The position numbers were made by a program, and so were the translations under genes. Positions 27,599 to 35,955 of a DNA stretch of 64,000 bases are shown in pieces. The notes under the pieces are model-generated. The model was not told the origin of the DNA. It saw only the letters and a program-made list of their open reading frames with translations, and did not search any database. The stretch is taken from the NCBI GenBank assembly GCA_947493285.1, contig CANLQH010000001.1, positions 868,001 through 932,000 of the forward strand, in the 5' to 3' direction. The stretch comes from an uncultured Tenacibaculum sp. (lineage in GTDB: Bacteria > Bacteroidota > Bacteroidia > Flavobacteriales > Flavobacteriaceae). Each line of letters opens with the position of its first letter. Positions within the stretch are counted from its first letter, which is position 1.

Positions 27599-27955
27599 AT
27601 GTACACATTAGTTGTTCAAAACGATTTTAAATGGAGCATAGGTGCTTCTAACGGGGTAACTATCCCAAACCAAGGTGGCTCACACACTTTCAATAATCAA
27701 GGCTCTTTATATCTTACCGTTCCTGGTATAGGTGAAATTTGTTTTATCGATTTAGGAGATAAAAAACTAGAAGGCTACCCAATACCTAAAGAAACATGGG
27801 GTGTTTTAGTAAGAATCCATACTACAGAAGCTTACTATCGTTACGAAGGCGGAGGACAATTACACGCACTTATCGATCAATATGGATCTTTTTCTTTAAA
27901 CACTACCAATGGTACAATGATACCAATATCACTGCCTGAATTAACAATTTTTTAA
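27599..27955 (+). CDS. Small beta-rich protein of unknown function
   Basis: A 118-residue protein with no signal peptide and no membrane segment. It is rich in Gly, aromatic and beta-branched residues and looks all-beta (MYTLVVQNDFKWSIGAS, then VPGIGEICFIDLGDKK and YYRYEGGGQLHALIDQ). I do not recognise a family. It is 25 bases upstream of a tail-collar gene on the same strand and probably in one transcript with it, so it may be an accessory to that protein. Codon usage looks like the surrounding genes. Confidence 0.7.
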   Translation: MYTLVVQNDFKWSIGASNGVTIPNQGGSHTFNNQGSLYLTVPGIGEICFIDLGDKKLEGYPIPKETWGVLVRIHTTEAYYRYEGGGQLHALIDQYGSFSLNTTNGTMIPISLPELTIF

Positions 27956-27980
27956 ACTAATTAAATAAAAACTTACTATT

Positions 27981-28508
27981 ATGGAACCTTTTTTAGCACA
28001 AATAATGATGTTCGGAGGTAACTTTGCTCCAAGAGGATGGGCATTTTGCGATGGTCAATTACTCCCTATCTCACAATATAATGCTCTCTTCTCTATTATA
28101 GGAACCACCTATGGAGGAGACGGAAGAACTACATTTGCCTTACCTGATTTAAGAGGTAGAGCTCCTATTCACCAGGGACAAGGATCAGGCTTACCTTCTA
28201 ATTATAAAGCTGGTCAAAAAGGAGGGGTAGAGTCAGTTACTTTAAACACAACTCAAATTCCTAGTCACTCTCATACTGCTTCAACTCATGCGACTGCTCC
28301 AGTAGGAAGAGGAGAAGGAACAACATCTCCAGTTGAAGCATATCCGGCTGAAGGAGGATCATATGCTTCTGTAAACAATGTTTTAATGGCTAATAATGCT
28401 GTGACTATTGGAAATACAGGAGGAAATTTATCTCATGAAAATAGACAACCATTTTTAGTTACAAACTATATAATTGCTTTACAAGGGATATTCCCATCTA
28501 GAAGTTAA
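27981..28508 (+). CDS. Phage-tail-collar domain protein, microcystin-dependent-protein (MdpB) type, no signal peptide
   Basis: A 175-residue protein beginning MEPFLAQIMMFGGNFAPRGW. It has the tail-collar hallmark (FAPRGWAFCDGQLLPIS, residues 15-31), then TTYGGDGRTTFALPDLRGRAP, the SHSH metal-type cluster IPSHSHTA, and a C-terminal NYIIALQGIFPSR. These are the features of PF07484-type proteins once named microcystin-dependent proteins. No other phage gene is near, so it is not a prophage. The lack of a signal peptide contrasts with its paralogue 160 bases downstream. Function is unknown. Confidence 0.85.
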   Translation: MEPFLAQIMMFGGNFAPRGWAFCDGQLLPISQYNALFSIIGTTYGGDGRTTFALPDLRGRAPIHQGQGSGLPSNYKAGQKGGVESVTLNTTQIPSHSHTASTHATAPVGRGEGTTSPVEAYPAEGGSYASVNNVLMANNAVTIGNTGGNLSHENRQPFLVTNYIIALQGIFPSRS

Positions 28509-28588
28509 TTTTTGTATACAAACAGTTGCTAAAATCATAAAATTATCATTTTGAGTAATTGAAGTTAAAACACTCAAAAAGCAACAGG

Positions 28589-28636
28589 AAAAATACCCTA
28601 AATAACTACAATACAATTATTTAGGGTATTTTTTTA
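28589..28636 (+). terminator. Intrinsic terminator between the two tail-collar genes
   Basis: AATACCCTAAATAA/TTATTTAGGGTATT with an 11-base loop and a T-run at 28629-28635. It splits the two paralogues into separate transcription units unless read through. Confidence 0.75.
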
Positions 28637-28671
28637 GTAACTTCAACATTAACTAACTAAACTTATAAATC

Positions 28672-29268
28672 ATGAAATTAAAAACTACTCTATTAGGAGG
28701 TTTATTATTAATTCTTTTATCAATTTCAGATATTTATGCACAACAAGAAGGCTTTCTCGGTGAAGTAAAGATGTTTGCAGGTAATTTTGCTCCAAGAGGT
28801 TGGGCATTCTGTGATGGACAATTATTAGCAATCTCGCAAAACACAGCTTTATTTTCTATTTTAGGGACTACCTATGGTGGTGATGGAAGAACAACTTTTG
28901 CCTTACCAGATTTACGTGGAAGGGTATCTATTGGCCCAAGAAGAGGTCCTGGCCTAACCGATTACAGATTAGGGCAAAAAGGAGGAATAGAAAACGTTAT
29001 ACTAAACATAACCCAAATACCTTCTCACAGCCATAATGCTGTTTTAAGTGCAACTGCTCCTGTAGGAAGAGGAGAAGGAACAACTTCACCGACAGGAAAT
29101 TACAATGCAGATGGTGGTTCTTATGCTTCAACCAAGAATACTCAAATGGCTTCTGATGCAGTAACAATTGGAAACACTGGAGGAAATTTATCTCATGAAA
29201 ATCGACCACCTTATATAGCTATAAACTATATCATATGTACGCAAGGACTTTTTCCTAGTCGAAACTAA
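28672..29268 (+). CDS. Secreted phage-tail-collar domain protein, MdpB type
   Basis: A 198-residue paralogue of the gene at 27981 that carries an added signal peptide (MKLKTTLLGGLLLILLSISD, cleavage near IYA-QQ). The mature part repeats the same landmarks: FAPRGWAFCDGQLLAIS, TTYGGDGRTTFALPDLRGR, IPSHSHNA and NYIICTQGLFPSRN. It is thus an exported version of a protein also kept in the cytoplasm. It lies 29 bases upstream of the first T9SS-sorted surface protein on the same strand. Role unknown; perhaps an envelope or matrix component. Confidence 0.85.
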   Translation: MKLKTTLLGGLLLILLSISDIYAQQEGFLGEVKMFAGNFAPRGWAFCDGQLLAISQNTALFSILGTTYGGDGRTTFALPDLRGRVSIGPRRGPGLTDYRLGQKGGIENVILNITQIPSHSHNAVLSATAPVGRGEGTTSPTGNYNADGGSYASTKNTQMASDAVTIGNTGGNLSHENRPPYIAINYIICTQGLFPSRN

Positions 29269-29297
29269 ATATCAATTAACTTCTTAACTCTGTAACT

Positions 29298-31301
29298 ATG
29301 AGATATTTACATTTAAAACTAAATGATAAAAAACAACATTCGTTCTTTATATTAGTCTTAGTTTTTTGCTTTTACACGGCAACAACTATTGCTCAAAATT
29401 TAAACTTTACATTAGATACATCAACAGGACATGGTGATAATGAAATTACCGAAACTTTAATGAATAGTGGTGATACTTATGTTTTAACTGTTTTTCATGA
29501 AGGGGGAGCTGGTAGTAACATTCAAGATGATGCAGGGAAATTTTATTTAAGTGCTCAAGGTACAGGAGGTGACTATATCATTTCAGTTACTAAAAATGGA
29601 GCTTTAATCAACTTTACTTTAAACTCATTAGATTATGATACTATAGAAACTGGTGATGTGTCACTTCAAAATCAAAGTGGCGATGTTATAGCGTCTCAAA
29701 AAACATACGCCACAGGTTCTGGTCCTATAACTATTACCAATGCTACTAATGGAACTGGAATTAGCAGTTTTAATATCATTTCTCATAGCGCTTTTACTAC
29801 TGGTGGATTTAATGATTTTGCATTTCATAATATTGATATAAATATAGTCAGTACTGTTACATGGAATGGTTCTACTGATAATAATTGGAGTTCAATTTCA
29901 AATTGGAGTACTAATTCTATTCCTGCAGCTGGTGCAGATATAACTATTCCAAATAGTCTAACTAACTACCCAACAATTTCATCTGCAACTACCGCTAACA
30001 GTATTACAATCCAATCTGGTGCTTCTTTAGTAGCTAACGCAGCAGTAACTGGAAGTGTTACTTACAAAAGAACATTAACTGGTAACTGGCATTTGGTTTC
30101 TTCACCTGTAAATGGTGAAACTATCCAAGATTTAATTACCAACCATACTTTTGCTATACAAGGAGGCTCTAACATTACAATGGCACCTTATAATAACGGT
30201 GGTACTGCTTGGAATTATTATACTGCCGCTTCTACTGGAAATATAACTTCTGGTTCTGGTCTTTCCGCTAAGTTAGCATCTGCTGGAGATTTCAGTTTCA
30301 CAGGAACATTAAACACCAGTAACGTAACTCCTGCAATTACTCAAGGTGGCGCAAATAATTTTAATCTTGTTGGTAATCCTTTTACATCCTATATTACTCT
30401 AGGAACATTCTTTTCAAACAACACTGGAAAATTTACTGAAGATACAATATGGATGTGGAATCAAGCAACTAATAGCTACGACCTTAAAATGTCTGGTACC
30501 GATGATGCTTTTGAAATTGCTCCTGGGCAAGGTTTCTTTGTTAGCGCAAATGCAAACACAACTATAAACTTCAATGCTAATGATCAGAGTCATCAAACTG
30601 ATACTTTTCAAAGATCTGCTAGAACTGAAATTAATTTAATAGCTAATGAAAATGGAAAATCTAAATCTACCAAAATCTATTTCATAGAAGGTACTACAAA
30701 AGGGTTTGATAATGGTTATGACGGAACTGCATTTAGTACATCAAATAAGTTCGCACTGTATTCTCAATTAGTAACTGATAACCAAGGAAAAAACTATGCA
30801 ATTCAATCATTACCTTTAAGTGATATTGAAAACATAGCTATTCCTATTGGATTAAATGCTTTAGCTGGTAAAGAAATTCAATTTTATATTTCTTCTAATA
30901 ATTTACCTAATAATACTAAAGTATACCTAGAAGACAGACTTAATAACGAGCTTGTTGACATTACAGATACAGCTCATACAATCACTTTAAAAAATGATGT
31001 TAATGGAATTGGACAATTTTATTTACGAGCAACTTCTAAAAAAATAGATGCAACTATTGCAACATCGATTGAAGAAGTAAGTATTTATAAATCTGCACCA
31101 AATACATTATCTATAATTGGTTTACAAACTGAAAAATCCTCTTTAAAAATATACTCTTTAATGGGGCAGAAAGTTGCTGATCAAAATTTTGATTCAAATG
31201 GATTTTCTACTGTTACGATTCCTTCATTAGCAACAGGAATCTATGTTATTGAATTATCTTCTGAATTAGGAAAAACCAGTAGAAAAATAATTTTAGAGTA
31301 A
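29298..31301 (+). CDS. T9SS-sorted surface protein, first copy
   Basis: A 667-residue protein with an N-terminal signal region ending at TTIA-Q, a beta-rich unique part (about 35-185), then a module of 481 residues (187-667) that begins with WNGSTDNNW and includes GNWHLVSSPVNGETIQDLI and GGANNFNLVGNPFTSY. The end, from about residue 590, is a type A T9SS sorting domain (SLKIYSLMGQKVADQNF and LATGIYVIELSSE, then RKIILE), so the protein should be exported and anchored or released at the cell surface. The 481-residue module is repeated without indels in the gene at 31620. A 55-residue peptide gene follows after 17 bases. Confidence 0.88.
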   Translation: MRYLHLKLNDKKQHSFFILVLVFCFYTATTIAQNLNFTLDTSTGHGDNEITETLMNSGDTYVLTVFHEGGAGSNIQDDAGKFYLSAQGTGGDYIISVTKNGALINFTLNSLDYDTIETGDVSLQNQSGDVIASQKTYATGSGPITITNATNGTGISSFNIISHSAFTTGGFNDFAFHNIDINIVSTVTWNGSTDNNWSSISNWSTNSIPAAGADITIPNSLTNYPTISSATTANSITIQSGASLVANAAVTGSVTYKRTLTGNWHLVSSPVNGETIQDLITNHTFAIQGGSNITMAPYNNGGTAWNYYTAASTGNITSGSGLSAKLASAGDFSFTGTLNTSNVTPAITQGGANNFNLVGNPFTSYITLGTFFSNNTGKFTEDTIWMWNQATNSYDLKMSGTDDAFEIAPGQGFFVSANANTTINFNANDQSHQTDTFQRSARTEINLIANENGKSKSTKIYFIEGTTKGFDNGYDGTAFSTSNKFALYSQLVTDNQGKNYAIQSLPLSDIENIAIPIGLNALAGKEIQFYISSNNLPNNTKVYLEDRLNNELVDITDTAHTITLKNDVNGIGQFYLRATSKKIDATIATSIEEVSIYKSAPNTLSIIGLQTEKSSLKIYSLMGQKVADQNFDSNGFSTVTIPSLATGIYVIELSSELGKTSRKIILE

Positions 31302-31318
31302 TTTTAAATCTATACACC

Positions 31319-31486
31319 ATGAAAAAAAACACAAATAAAAACAATAAAAATATTACTCGAAAAGAAGCTTTAAAAAAAATAGGAGGCTATAGTAAATATG
31401 CTGCCTTAACTGCTTTAGGTACTTATCTGATTTTAAATCCTCAAAAGGCACAAGCTCAAAGTACTCCTGAAGATCCAGGTAGCTAA
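31319..31486 (+). CDS. 55-residue exported peptide with C-terminal Ser, copy 1
   Basis: A small gene, ATG 31319 to TAA 31486. The product begins MKKNTNKNNKNITRKEALKK, continues through a hydrophobic stretch (YAALTALGTYLILNP, residues 27-41) to a signal-peptidase-like AQA site, and leaves only about ten residues, QSTPEDPGS, ending in Ser55. ITRKEALKK resembles the twin-arginine motif with the second Arg replaced by Lys. It is real rather than chance: a second copy at 34619 keeps the frame, with 52 of 55 residues identical, and its silent changes fall in third positions. It lies 17 bases after the surface-protein gene. It is a candidate substrate for the kinase-like protein at 34849; that link is inferred. 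Confidence 0.75.
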   Translation: MKKNTNKNNKNITRKEALKKIGGYSKYAALTALGTYLILNPQKAQAQSTPEDPGS

Positions 31487-31507
31487 AAATAATATATTCA
31501 ATCTAAT

Positions 31508-31534
31508 AAAACCTCGATATATATCCGGGTTTTG
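31508..31534 (+). terminator. Decayed terminator hairpin after peptide copy 1
   Basis: AAAACCTCGATATATATCCGGGTTTT corresponds to the perfect hairpin at 34807 but has two changes in the right arm (CCGGG instead of CGAGG), which leaves a mismatched stem. Termination here may be weaker than after copy 2. Confidence 0.55.
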
Positions 31535-31591
31535 TTATTTTTACATATACTTCACTTATAGCTTAGTCTTCAGGAAGTTATCTATTTTTCT

Positions 31592-31613
31592 TATTTTTGA
31601 GTTTTAAAAACTC
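31592..31613 (+). promoter_or_regulatory. Possible -7 box and hairpin before the second surface-protein gene
   Basis: TATTTTTG at 31592-31599 matches TAnnTTTG and is followed at once by GAGTTTT-A-AAAACTC (31599-31613), 6 bases before the ATG. No clear -33 TTG is seen at the right distance. Confidence 0.35.
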
Positions 31614-31619
31614 ATTTTT

Positions 31620-34601
31620 ATGAAACATAAATACTTTTTTAAACTATTCATTTTTGCTTCAATTTTTATAACTAGTTCTGCTTGGAGTCAAACTATTATT
31701 AATGATAATTTTGATGATGGAGACTTGAGTGGTTGGACTGAAGGAACAGCAAGTGATTGGGCAAATTCAACTGATTCTTTCATTACGGGTACAAATTCAT
31801 TGAAACACAATCTATCAAGTGTTAGCGGTTCTAGTTATATTTACCATAGTACAGCTGGACTAGATTTAACTACTAAGGATGCCACTTGGCAATTCAATTT
31901 AAAGAATGGGTCCTGGGATCCTTCTGGATCAAATAAGTTTTGGATATTTTTAACAGCAAATGAAACAGACTTAAGCTCTGCAACAGTTGATGGTTATGCA
32001 GTGGGTGTTAACTTAACTGGATCTACTGACATACTTACTTTATGGAAAGTAACGGATGGTGCTGCTGATGGTGCAATCATAACTTCTTCAATTGACTGGA
32101 ATTCTAGTAATACTAAAGGTATAAAAATAACTAGATCTACAAGTGGGGCATGGAATCTATCTGTAGATGCTGATGGTGGTTTCGATTCTTTAGTTTCTGA
32201 AGGAAATGTAACGAATACTGATTATACTTTTAGTAATTACTTTGGATTAGAGTTTTTTTACACATCGTCAAGAGCTGGTTTATTATGGTTAGATGATGTT
32301 TTAGTAGAAGGTACAACTCCTTCATCTAGCCCTGCAATTAATTTTGATAACGCTAGTAGTTCTGAAAACGAAACAGACGCTACTTTTAACACAACAGTAC
32401 CGGTTTCCATGACAAATCATTCTTCAGATGTAACAATTAGTGTATCTGTTGATGGTAGCAGCTCTGCCCCTGCAAGTGACTATACTTTAAACACAACTTC
32501 TTTAACGTTTACAGGAGATGAAACTAAAAATATATCTATAGATATTAAAGATGATGCTGACTATATAAGTGAAACAGTTATACTTAATATTGCTGTAACT
32601 TCTGGTACTGCAGATATATCTATTGCTCAACATACTATAACAATTAATGACGACGATACACCTATTGTTATTAATGAAATCCTAGCTGATCCTGATGCAG
32701 CAAATGGAGATGCAAATGGAGATGGAAACTCAAGCACCTCACAAGATGAATTTATAGAAATATATAATATTAGTGGATCTGATTTAGATATATCCAATTG
32801 GGTTTTATCTGATGGTGCTAGTGACAGACATACATTCCCAAATGGAACAATTATACCAGCCAATGATGCTATTGTTTTATTTAGTGGTGGAAATCCAGCA
32901 ACAGTACCTGGTTTAACACAAGTTGCTTCAACTGGAGCATTAGGATTAAATAATGGTGGTGATACAATTACTGTCAAAGATGATTCAGGAAACAGCATTT
33001 TAGTTGAAGTTTATGGAGCTGCTGGAAATAACCAATCAATTGCTAGGGATCCTGATTTAACAGGTTCTTTTGTTGATCATTCTGATATCGCATCTAACCC
33101 TGTTTTGTTCTCTCCTGGTAGAGATAATACAGATAATTCTTCTTTTACCTCAATAATTAAATGGACTGGAGCTACAGATAATAATTGGAATACAGCTACA
33201 AACTGGTTAGATAGCTCTATCCCTTCAAGTAGTTCTAATATAATTATACCATCTGGATTAACTAATTACCCAACAATTTCATCTGTAACTACAGCTAGTA
33301 GCATTACCATAGAATCTGGTGCTTCTTTAGTAGCTAATGCAACAGTAACTGGAAGTATTACTTACAAAAGATCATTAACTGGTAATTGGCATTTGGTTTC
33401 TTCACCTGTAAATGGTGAAACTGTTCAAGATTTAATTGCTAACCATACCTTTGCTGTACAAGGAGGTTCAAACATTACAATGGCTCCTTATAATAATGGT
33501 GGTACTGCTTGGGATTATTATACTGAAGCTTCTACTGGAAGTATTACTTCTGGTTCTGGATTATCTGTTAAACTAGCATCTGCAGATCATTTAAATTTTA
33601 CAGGAACATTAAATACTAGTAACGTAACTCCTGCAATTACTCAAGGAGGCGCAAATAATTTTAATCTTATTGGTAATCCTTTTACATCTTATGTTACTCT
33701 TGGTACTTTCTTTTCAAACAACACTGGAAAATTCACTGAAGAAACAATATGGATGTGGAATCAAGCAACTAGTAGCTATGATCTTAAAATGTCTGGTACT
33801 GATGATGCTTTCGAAATTGCTCCTGGGCAAGGTTTCTTCGTAAGTGCAAATGCTGATACAACTATAAACTTCAATGCAAATGATCAGAGCCATCAAACAG
33901 ATACTTTTCAAAGATCTGCTAGAACTGAAATTAATCTAACTGCCAGTGAAAATGGAAAATCGAAATCAACAAAAATCTATTTTATAGACGGTACTACAAA
34001 AGGGTTTGATAATGGTTATGACGGAACTGCATTTAGTACATCTAATAAGTTCGCACTGTATTCTCAATTAGTAACTAATAACCAAGGAAAAAACTATGCA
34101 ATTCAATCATTACCATTAAGTGATATTGAAAACATAGCTATTCCTATTGGATTAAATGCTTTAGCTAGTAAAAAAATTCAATTTTATATTTCTTCTAATA
34201 ATTTACCTAATAACACTAAAGTATACCTAGAAGACAGACTTAATAACGAGCTTGTTGACATTACAGATACAGCTCATACAATCACTTTAAAAAATGATGT
34301 TAATGGAATTGGACAATTTTATTTACGAGCAACTTCTCAAAAAATAGACGCACCTATTGCAACATCGATTGAAGAGGTAAGTATTTATAAATCTGCACCA
34401 AATACATTATCAATAATTGGTTTACAAACTGAAAAATCCTCTTTAAAAATATACTCTTTAATGGGGCAAAAAGTTGCTGATCAAAATTTTAACTCAAATG
34501 GTTTCTCAAACATCGCTATTCCTTCTTTAGCAACAGGAATCTATGTTATCGAATTATCTTCTGAATTAGGAAAAACCAGTAGAAAAATAATTTTAGAGTA
34601 A
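31620..34601 (+). CDS. T9SS-sorted surface protein with Calx-beta and lamin-tail domains, second copy
   Basis: A 993-residue protein. Signal peptide MKHKYFFKLFIFASIFITSS ends before AWSQ. Residues 25-235 are a beta-sandwich like a LamG or carbohydrate-binding domain (NFDDGDLSGWTEG). About 238-345 is a Calx-beta domain (SENETDATFNTTV, then DYTLNTTSLTFTGDE). About 348-505 is a lamin-tail domain (VINEILADPDAANG, DEFIEIYNISGSDLDISNW). Residues 513-993 repeat the module of the first copy, ending in the type A T9SS sorting domain. It was probably made by joining a new N-terminus to a duplicated module. It is 18 bases upstream of the second peptide gene. Confidence 0.88.
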   Translation: MKHKYFFKLFIFASIFITSSAWSQTIINDNFDDGDLSGWTEGTASDWANSTDSFITGTNSLKHNLSSVSGSSYIYHSTAGLDLTTKDATWQFNLKNGSWDPSGSNKFWIFLTANETDLSSATVDGYAVGVNLTGSTDILTLWKVTDGAADGAIITSSIDWNSSNTKGIKITRSTSGAWNLSVDADGGFDSLVSEGNVTNTDYTFSNYFGLEFFYTSSRAGLLWLDDVLVEGTTPSSSPAINFDNASSSENETDATFNTTVPVSMTNHSSDVTISVSVDGSSSAPASDYTLNTTSLTFTGDETKNISIDIKDDADYISETVILNIAVTSGTADISIAQHTITINDDDTPIVINEILADPDAANGDANGDGNSSTSQDEFIEIYNISGSDLDISNWVLSDGASDRHTFPNGTIIPANDAIVLFSGGNPATVPGLTQVASTGALGLNNGGDTITVKDDSGNSILVEVYGAAGNNQSIARDPDLTGSFVDHSDIASNPVLFSPGRDNTDNSSFTSIIKWTGATDNNWNTATNWLDSSIPSSSSNIIIPSGLTNYPTISSVTTASSITIESGASLVANATVTGSITYKRSLTGNWHLVSSPVNGETVQDLIANHTFAVQGGSNITMAPYNNGGTAWDYYTEASTGSITSGSGLSVKLASADHLNFTGTLNTSNVTPAITQGGANNFNLIGNPFTSYVTLGTFFSNNTGKFTEETIWMWNQATSSYDLKMSGTDDAFEIAPGQGFFVSANADTTINFNANDQSHQTDTFQRSARTEINLTASENGKSKSTKIYFIDGTTKGFDNGYDGTAFSTSNKFALYSQLVTNNQGKNYAIQSLPLSDIENIAIPIGLNALASKKIQFYISSNNLPNNTKVYLEDRLNNELVDITDTAHTITLKNDVNGIGQFYLRATSQKIDAPIATSIEEVSIYKSAPNTLSIIGLQTEKSSLKIYSLMGQKVADQNFNSNGFSNIAIPSLATGIYVIELSSELGKTSRKIILE

Positions 34602-34618
34602 TTTTAAATTAAAACATC

Positions 34619-34786
34619 ATGAAAAAAAACACAGATAAAAACAATAAAGATATTACTCGAAAAGAAGCTTTAAAAAAAATAGGAGGTTATAGTAAATATG
34701 CTGCCTTAACAGCTTTAGGAACCTATATGATTTTAAATCCTCAAAAAGCACAAGCTCAAAGTACTCCTGAAGATCCAGGTTCATAA
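34619..34786 (+). CDS. 55-residue exported peptide with C-terminal Ser, copy 2
   Basis: ATG 34619 to TAA 34786. It differs from copy 1 only at residues 6 (D for N), 11 (D for N) and 37 (M for L). The lysine-rich start, ITRKEALKKIGGYSKYAAL core, AQA cleavage-like site and final QSTPEDPGS are the same. The conservation of the last nine residues, including the terminal Ser, argues that the mature peptide matters. It lies 18 bases after the 993-residue surface protein and 62 bases before the kinase-like gene. Its function is not known. Confidence 0.75.
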   Translation: MKKNTDKNNKDITRKEALKKIGGYSKYAALTALGTYMILNPQKAQAQSTPEDPGS

Positions 34787-34806
34787 AATAATATATTCAA
34801 TCTAAC

Positions 34807-34833
34807 AAAACCTCGATATATATCGAGGTTTTG
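34807..34833 (+). terminator. Perfect inverted-repeat terminator after peptide copy 2
   Basis: AAAACCTCGATA/TATATCGAGGTTTT is a fully symmetric hairpin with flanking A and T residues. It ends 15 bases before the kinase-like start codon, so that gene needs read-through or its own promoter; TATTTTTA at 34835-34842 is the only candidate box. Confidence 0.75.
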
Positions 34834-34848
34834 TTATTTTTACACGGT

Positions 34849-35955
34849 ATGCTAGTAAAACAAATCGAAAATAAATCTATTGTTTGGTTCGAAGACAACA
34901 ACGAATATATTGTTGTTGAACCTTTAGTTGCTGAAATTCTTTCGTTATTAAAAAATAACGTAGAAAAGCAAGAAATCATTACCAGACGACTTAACAGTTT
35001 AAACATCCCACACAAACAAGCTGAGAATTTAGTATCAGACATTAAAGCTTTATTAAAAACTAATGCTAAGGAAGAGTCAATTAATAAACAAATAGAAATT
35101 CCTACTAGTTTTGAGTTTATAAAGTTTTATCAGATTAACAACTTAATTTTTCAAGTAGATTTTCAATCAGATTATGAAATGTTTCTTGTGCATCCTAAAT
35201 TTTCACATTTAGAAATTGAAACTCCCAATAATGTAAATCACCACTACAAAGTTTATAGTAATAAAGAATACATTAGTTTTTCTATTAATGATGTATTAAT
35301 TAATACTTGGGGTAAAAATAATGTTCATTTTTTTCAAGGAAAGTTTTCCATGAAATTAGTTGAGCACATGCATGGAAAAAAAGAAAAAGATTGGATGGGT
35401 GTTTTTCATGCTTCTGCCATAAGTAACGGAAAAAGCTCAATGCTGTTTTTAGGAGATTCTGGTAACGGAAAAAGTACTTCATTGGCATTATTACAAGCAA
35501 ATGGGTTTAATTGTTTGGCTGACGATTTTGTACCTATTGATGTTGAAAAACAAGAAGTATTTAGCTTTCCTTCAGCAATCTCAATTAAGAAAAATAGTTT
35601 AGACACCTTATTACCTATATATCCAGAATTAAATTCTACCGCTGAATATAATTTTAAACGATTAAATAAAATCGTAAGATATTTAAAACCTAATAATTCT
35701 GATTATACAAATCATTTACCATGTAAAGCTTTAGTATTTATTAAGTATAAAAAAAACAGTGATTTAGACCTTAAAGAGATTTCTAAAACTGATGCTTTTG
35801 AACAGTTAGTACCAGATTCTTGGCTATCACCTATAAAAGAAAATGCTCAAAGTTTTTTAAATTGGTTTACTGAATTACCTTGTTATCAACTAACGTATTC
35901 TAATAATGAAAAAATGATAGAAACAGTTTCTAAAATTTTTAATAATGACTTATAA
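34849..35955 (+). CDS. PqqD-like domain fused to an HPr-kinase-like P-loop domain
   Basis: A 368-residue cytoplasmic protein. I use the ATG at 34849 (MLVKQIENKSIVWF); the frame opens at a TTG inside the terminator. Residues 1-80 resemble a PqqD-type peptide-recognition domain (VEPLVAEILSLLKNN, then a helical second half). The C-terminal part is HprK-like: Walker A GDSGNGKST at 202-210, then NCLADDFVPID with the acidic pair near residue 227, and FSFPSAISIKKN. Related kinases (ThcoK, PadeK) phosphorylate the C-terminal Ser of lasso-peptide precursors. Two nearby peptides end in Ser, making them the natural substrate candidates. It overlaps the next gene by 11 bases, a sign of joint expression. 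Confidence 0.8.
   Translation: MLVKQIENKSIVWFEDNNEYIVVEPLVAEILSLLKNNVEKQEIITRRLNSLNIPHKQAENLVSDIKALLKTNAKEESINKQIEIPTSFEFIKFYQINNLIFQVDFQSDYEMFLVHPKFSHLEIETPNNVNHHYKVYSNKEYISFSINDVLINTWGKNNVHFFQGKFSMKLVEHMHGKKEKDWMGVFHASAISNGKSSMLFLGDSGNGKSTSLALLQANGFNCLADDFVPIDVEKQEVFSFPSAISIKKNSLDTLLPIYPELNSTAEYNFKRLNKIVRYLKPNNSDYTNHLPCKALVFIKYKKNSDLDLKEISKTDAFEQLVPDSWLSPIKENAQSFLNWFTELPCYQLTYSNNEKMIETVSKIFNNDL

Larger units (their letters stand above)
29860..31535. repeat. Segmental duplication, copy 1
   Basis: From about 29860 to 31535 the sequence aligns at a constant offset of 3300 bases with 33160-34835 through the T9SS module; the peptide gene and the terminator region are also duplicated. Identity is low at the left end, then high from about 29970, with long identical stretches such as around 30860-31020. 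The shared unit is surface-protein module + 55-residue peptide + hairpin. Confidence 0.85.
33160..34835. repeat. Segmental duplication, copy 2
   Basis: Second copy of the unit described at 29860, in direct orientation 3300 bases away. It ends at the terminator hairpin just before the kinase-like gene, so the duplicated unit includes the peptide gene but not the kinase. Confidence 0.85.

Noticed and set aside
27981..29268. Prophage
   Set aside because: The tail-collar domains are the only phage-like feature. There is no integrase, terminase, capsid, portal or tail gene, and the copies carry signal peptides or T9SS neighbours.
31319..31486. True twin-arginine signal in the peptides
   Set aside because: The motif has Arg-Lys rather than Arg-Arg, so Tat export is only possible, not shown. 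A Sec-type or uncleaved membrane anchor remains equally plausible.
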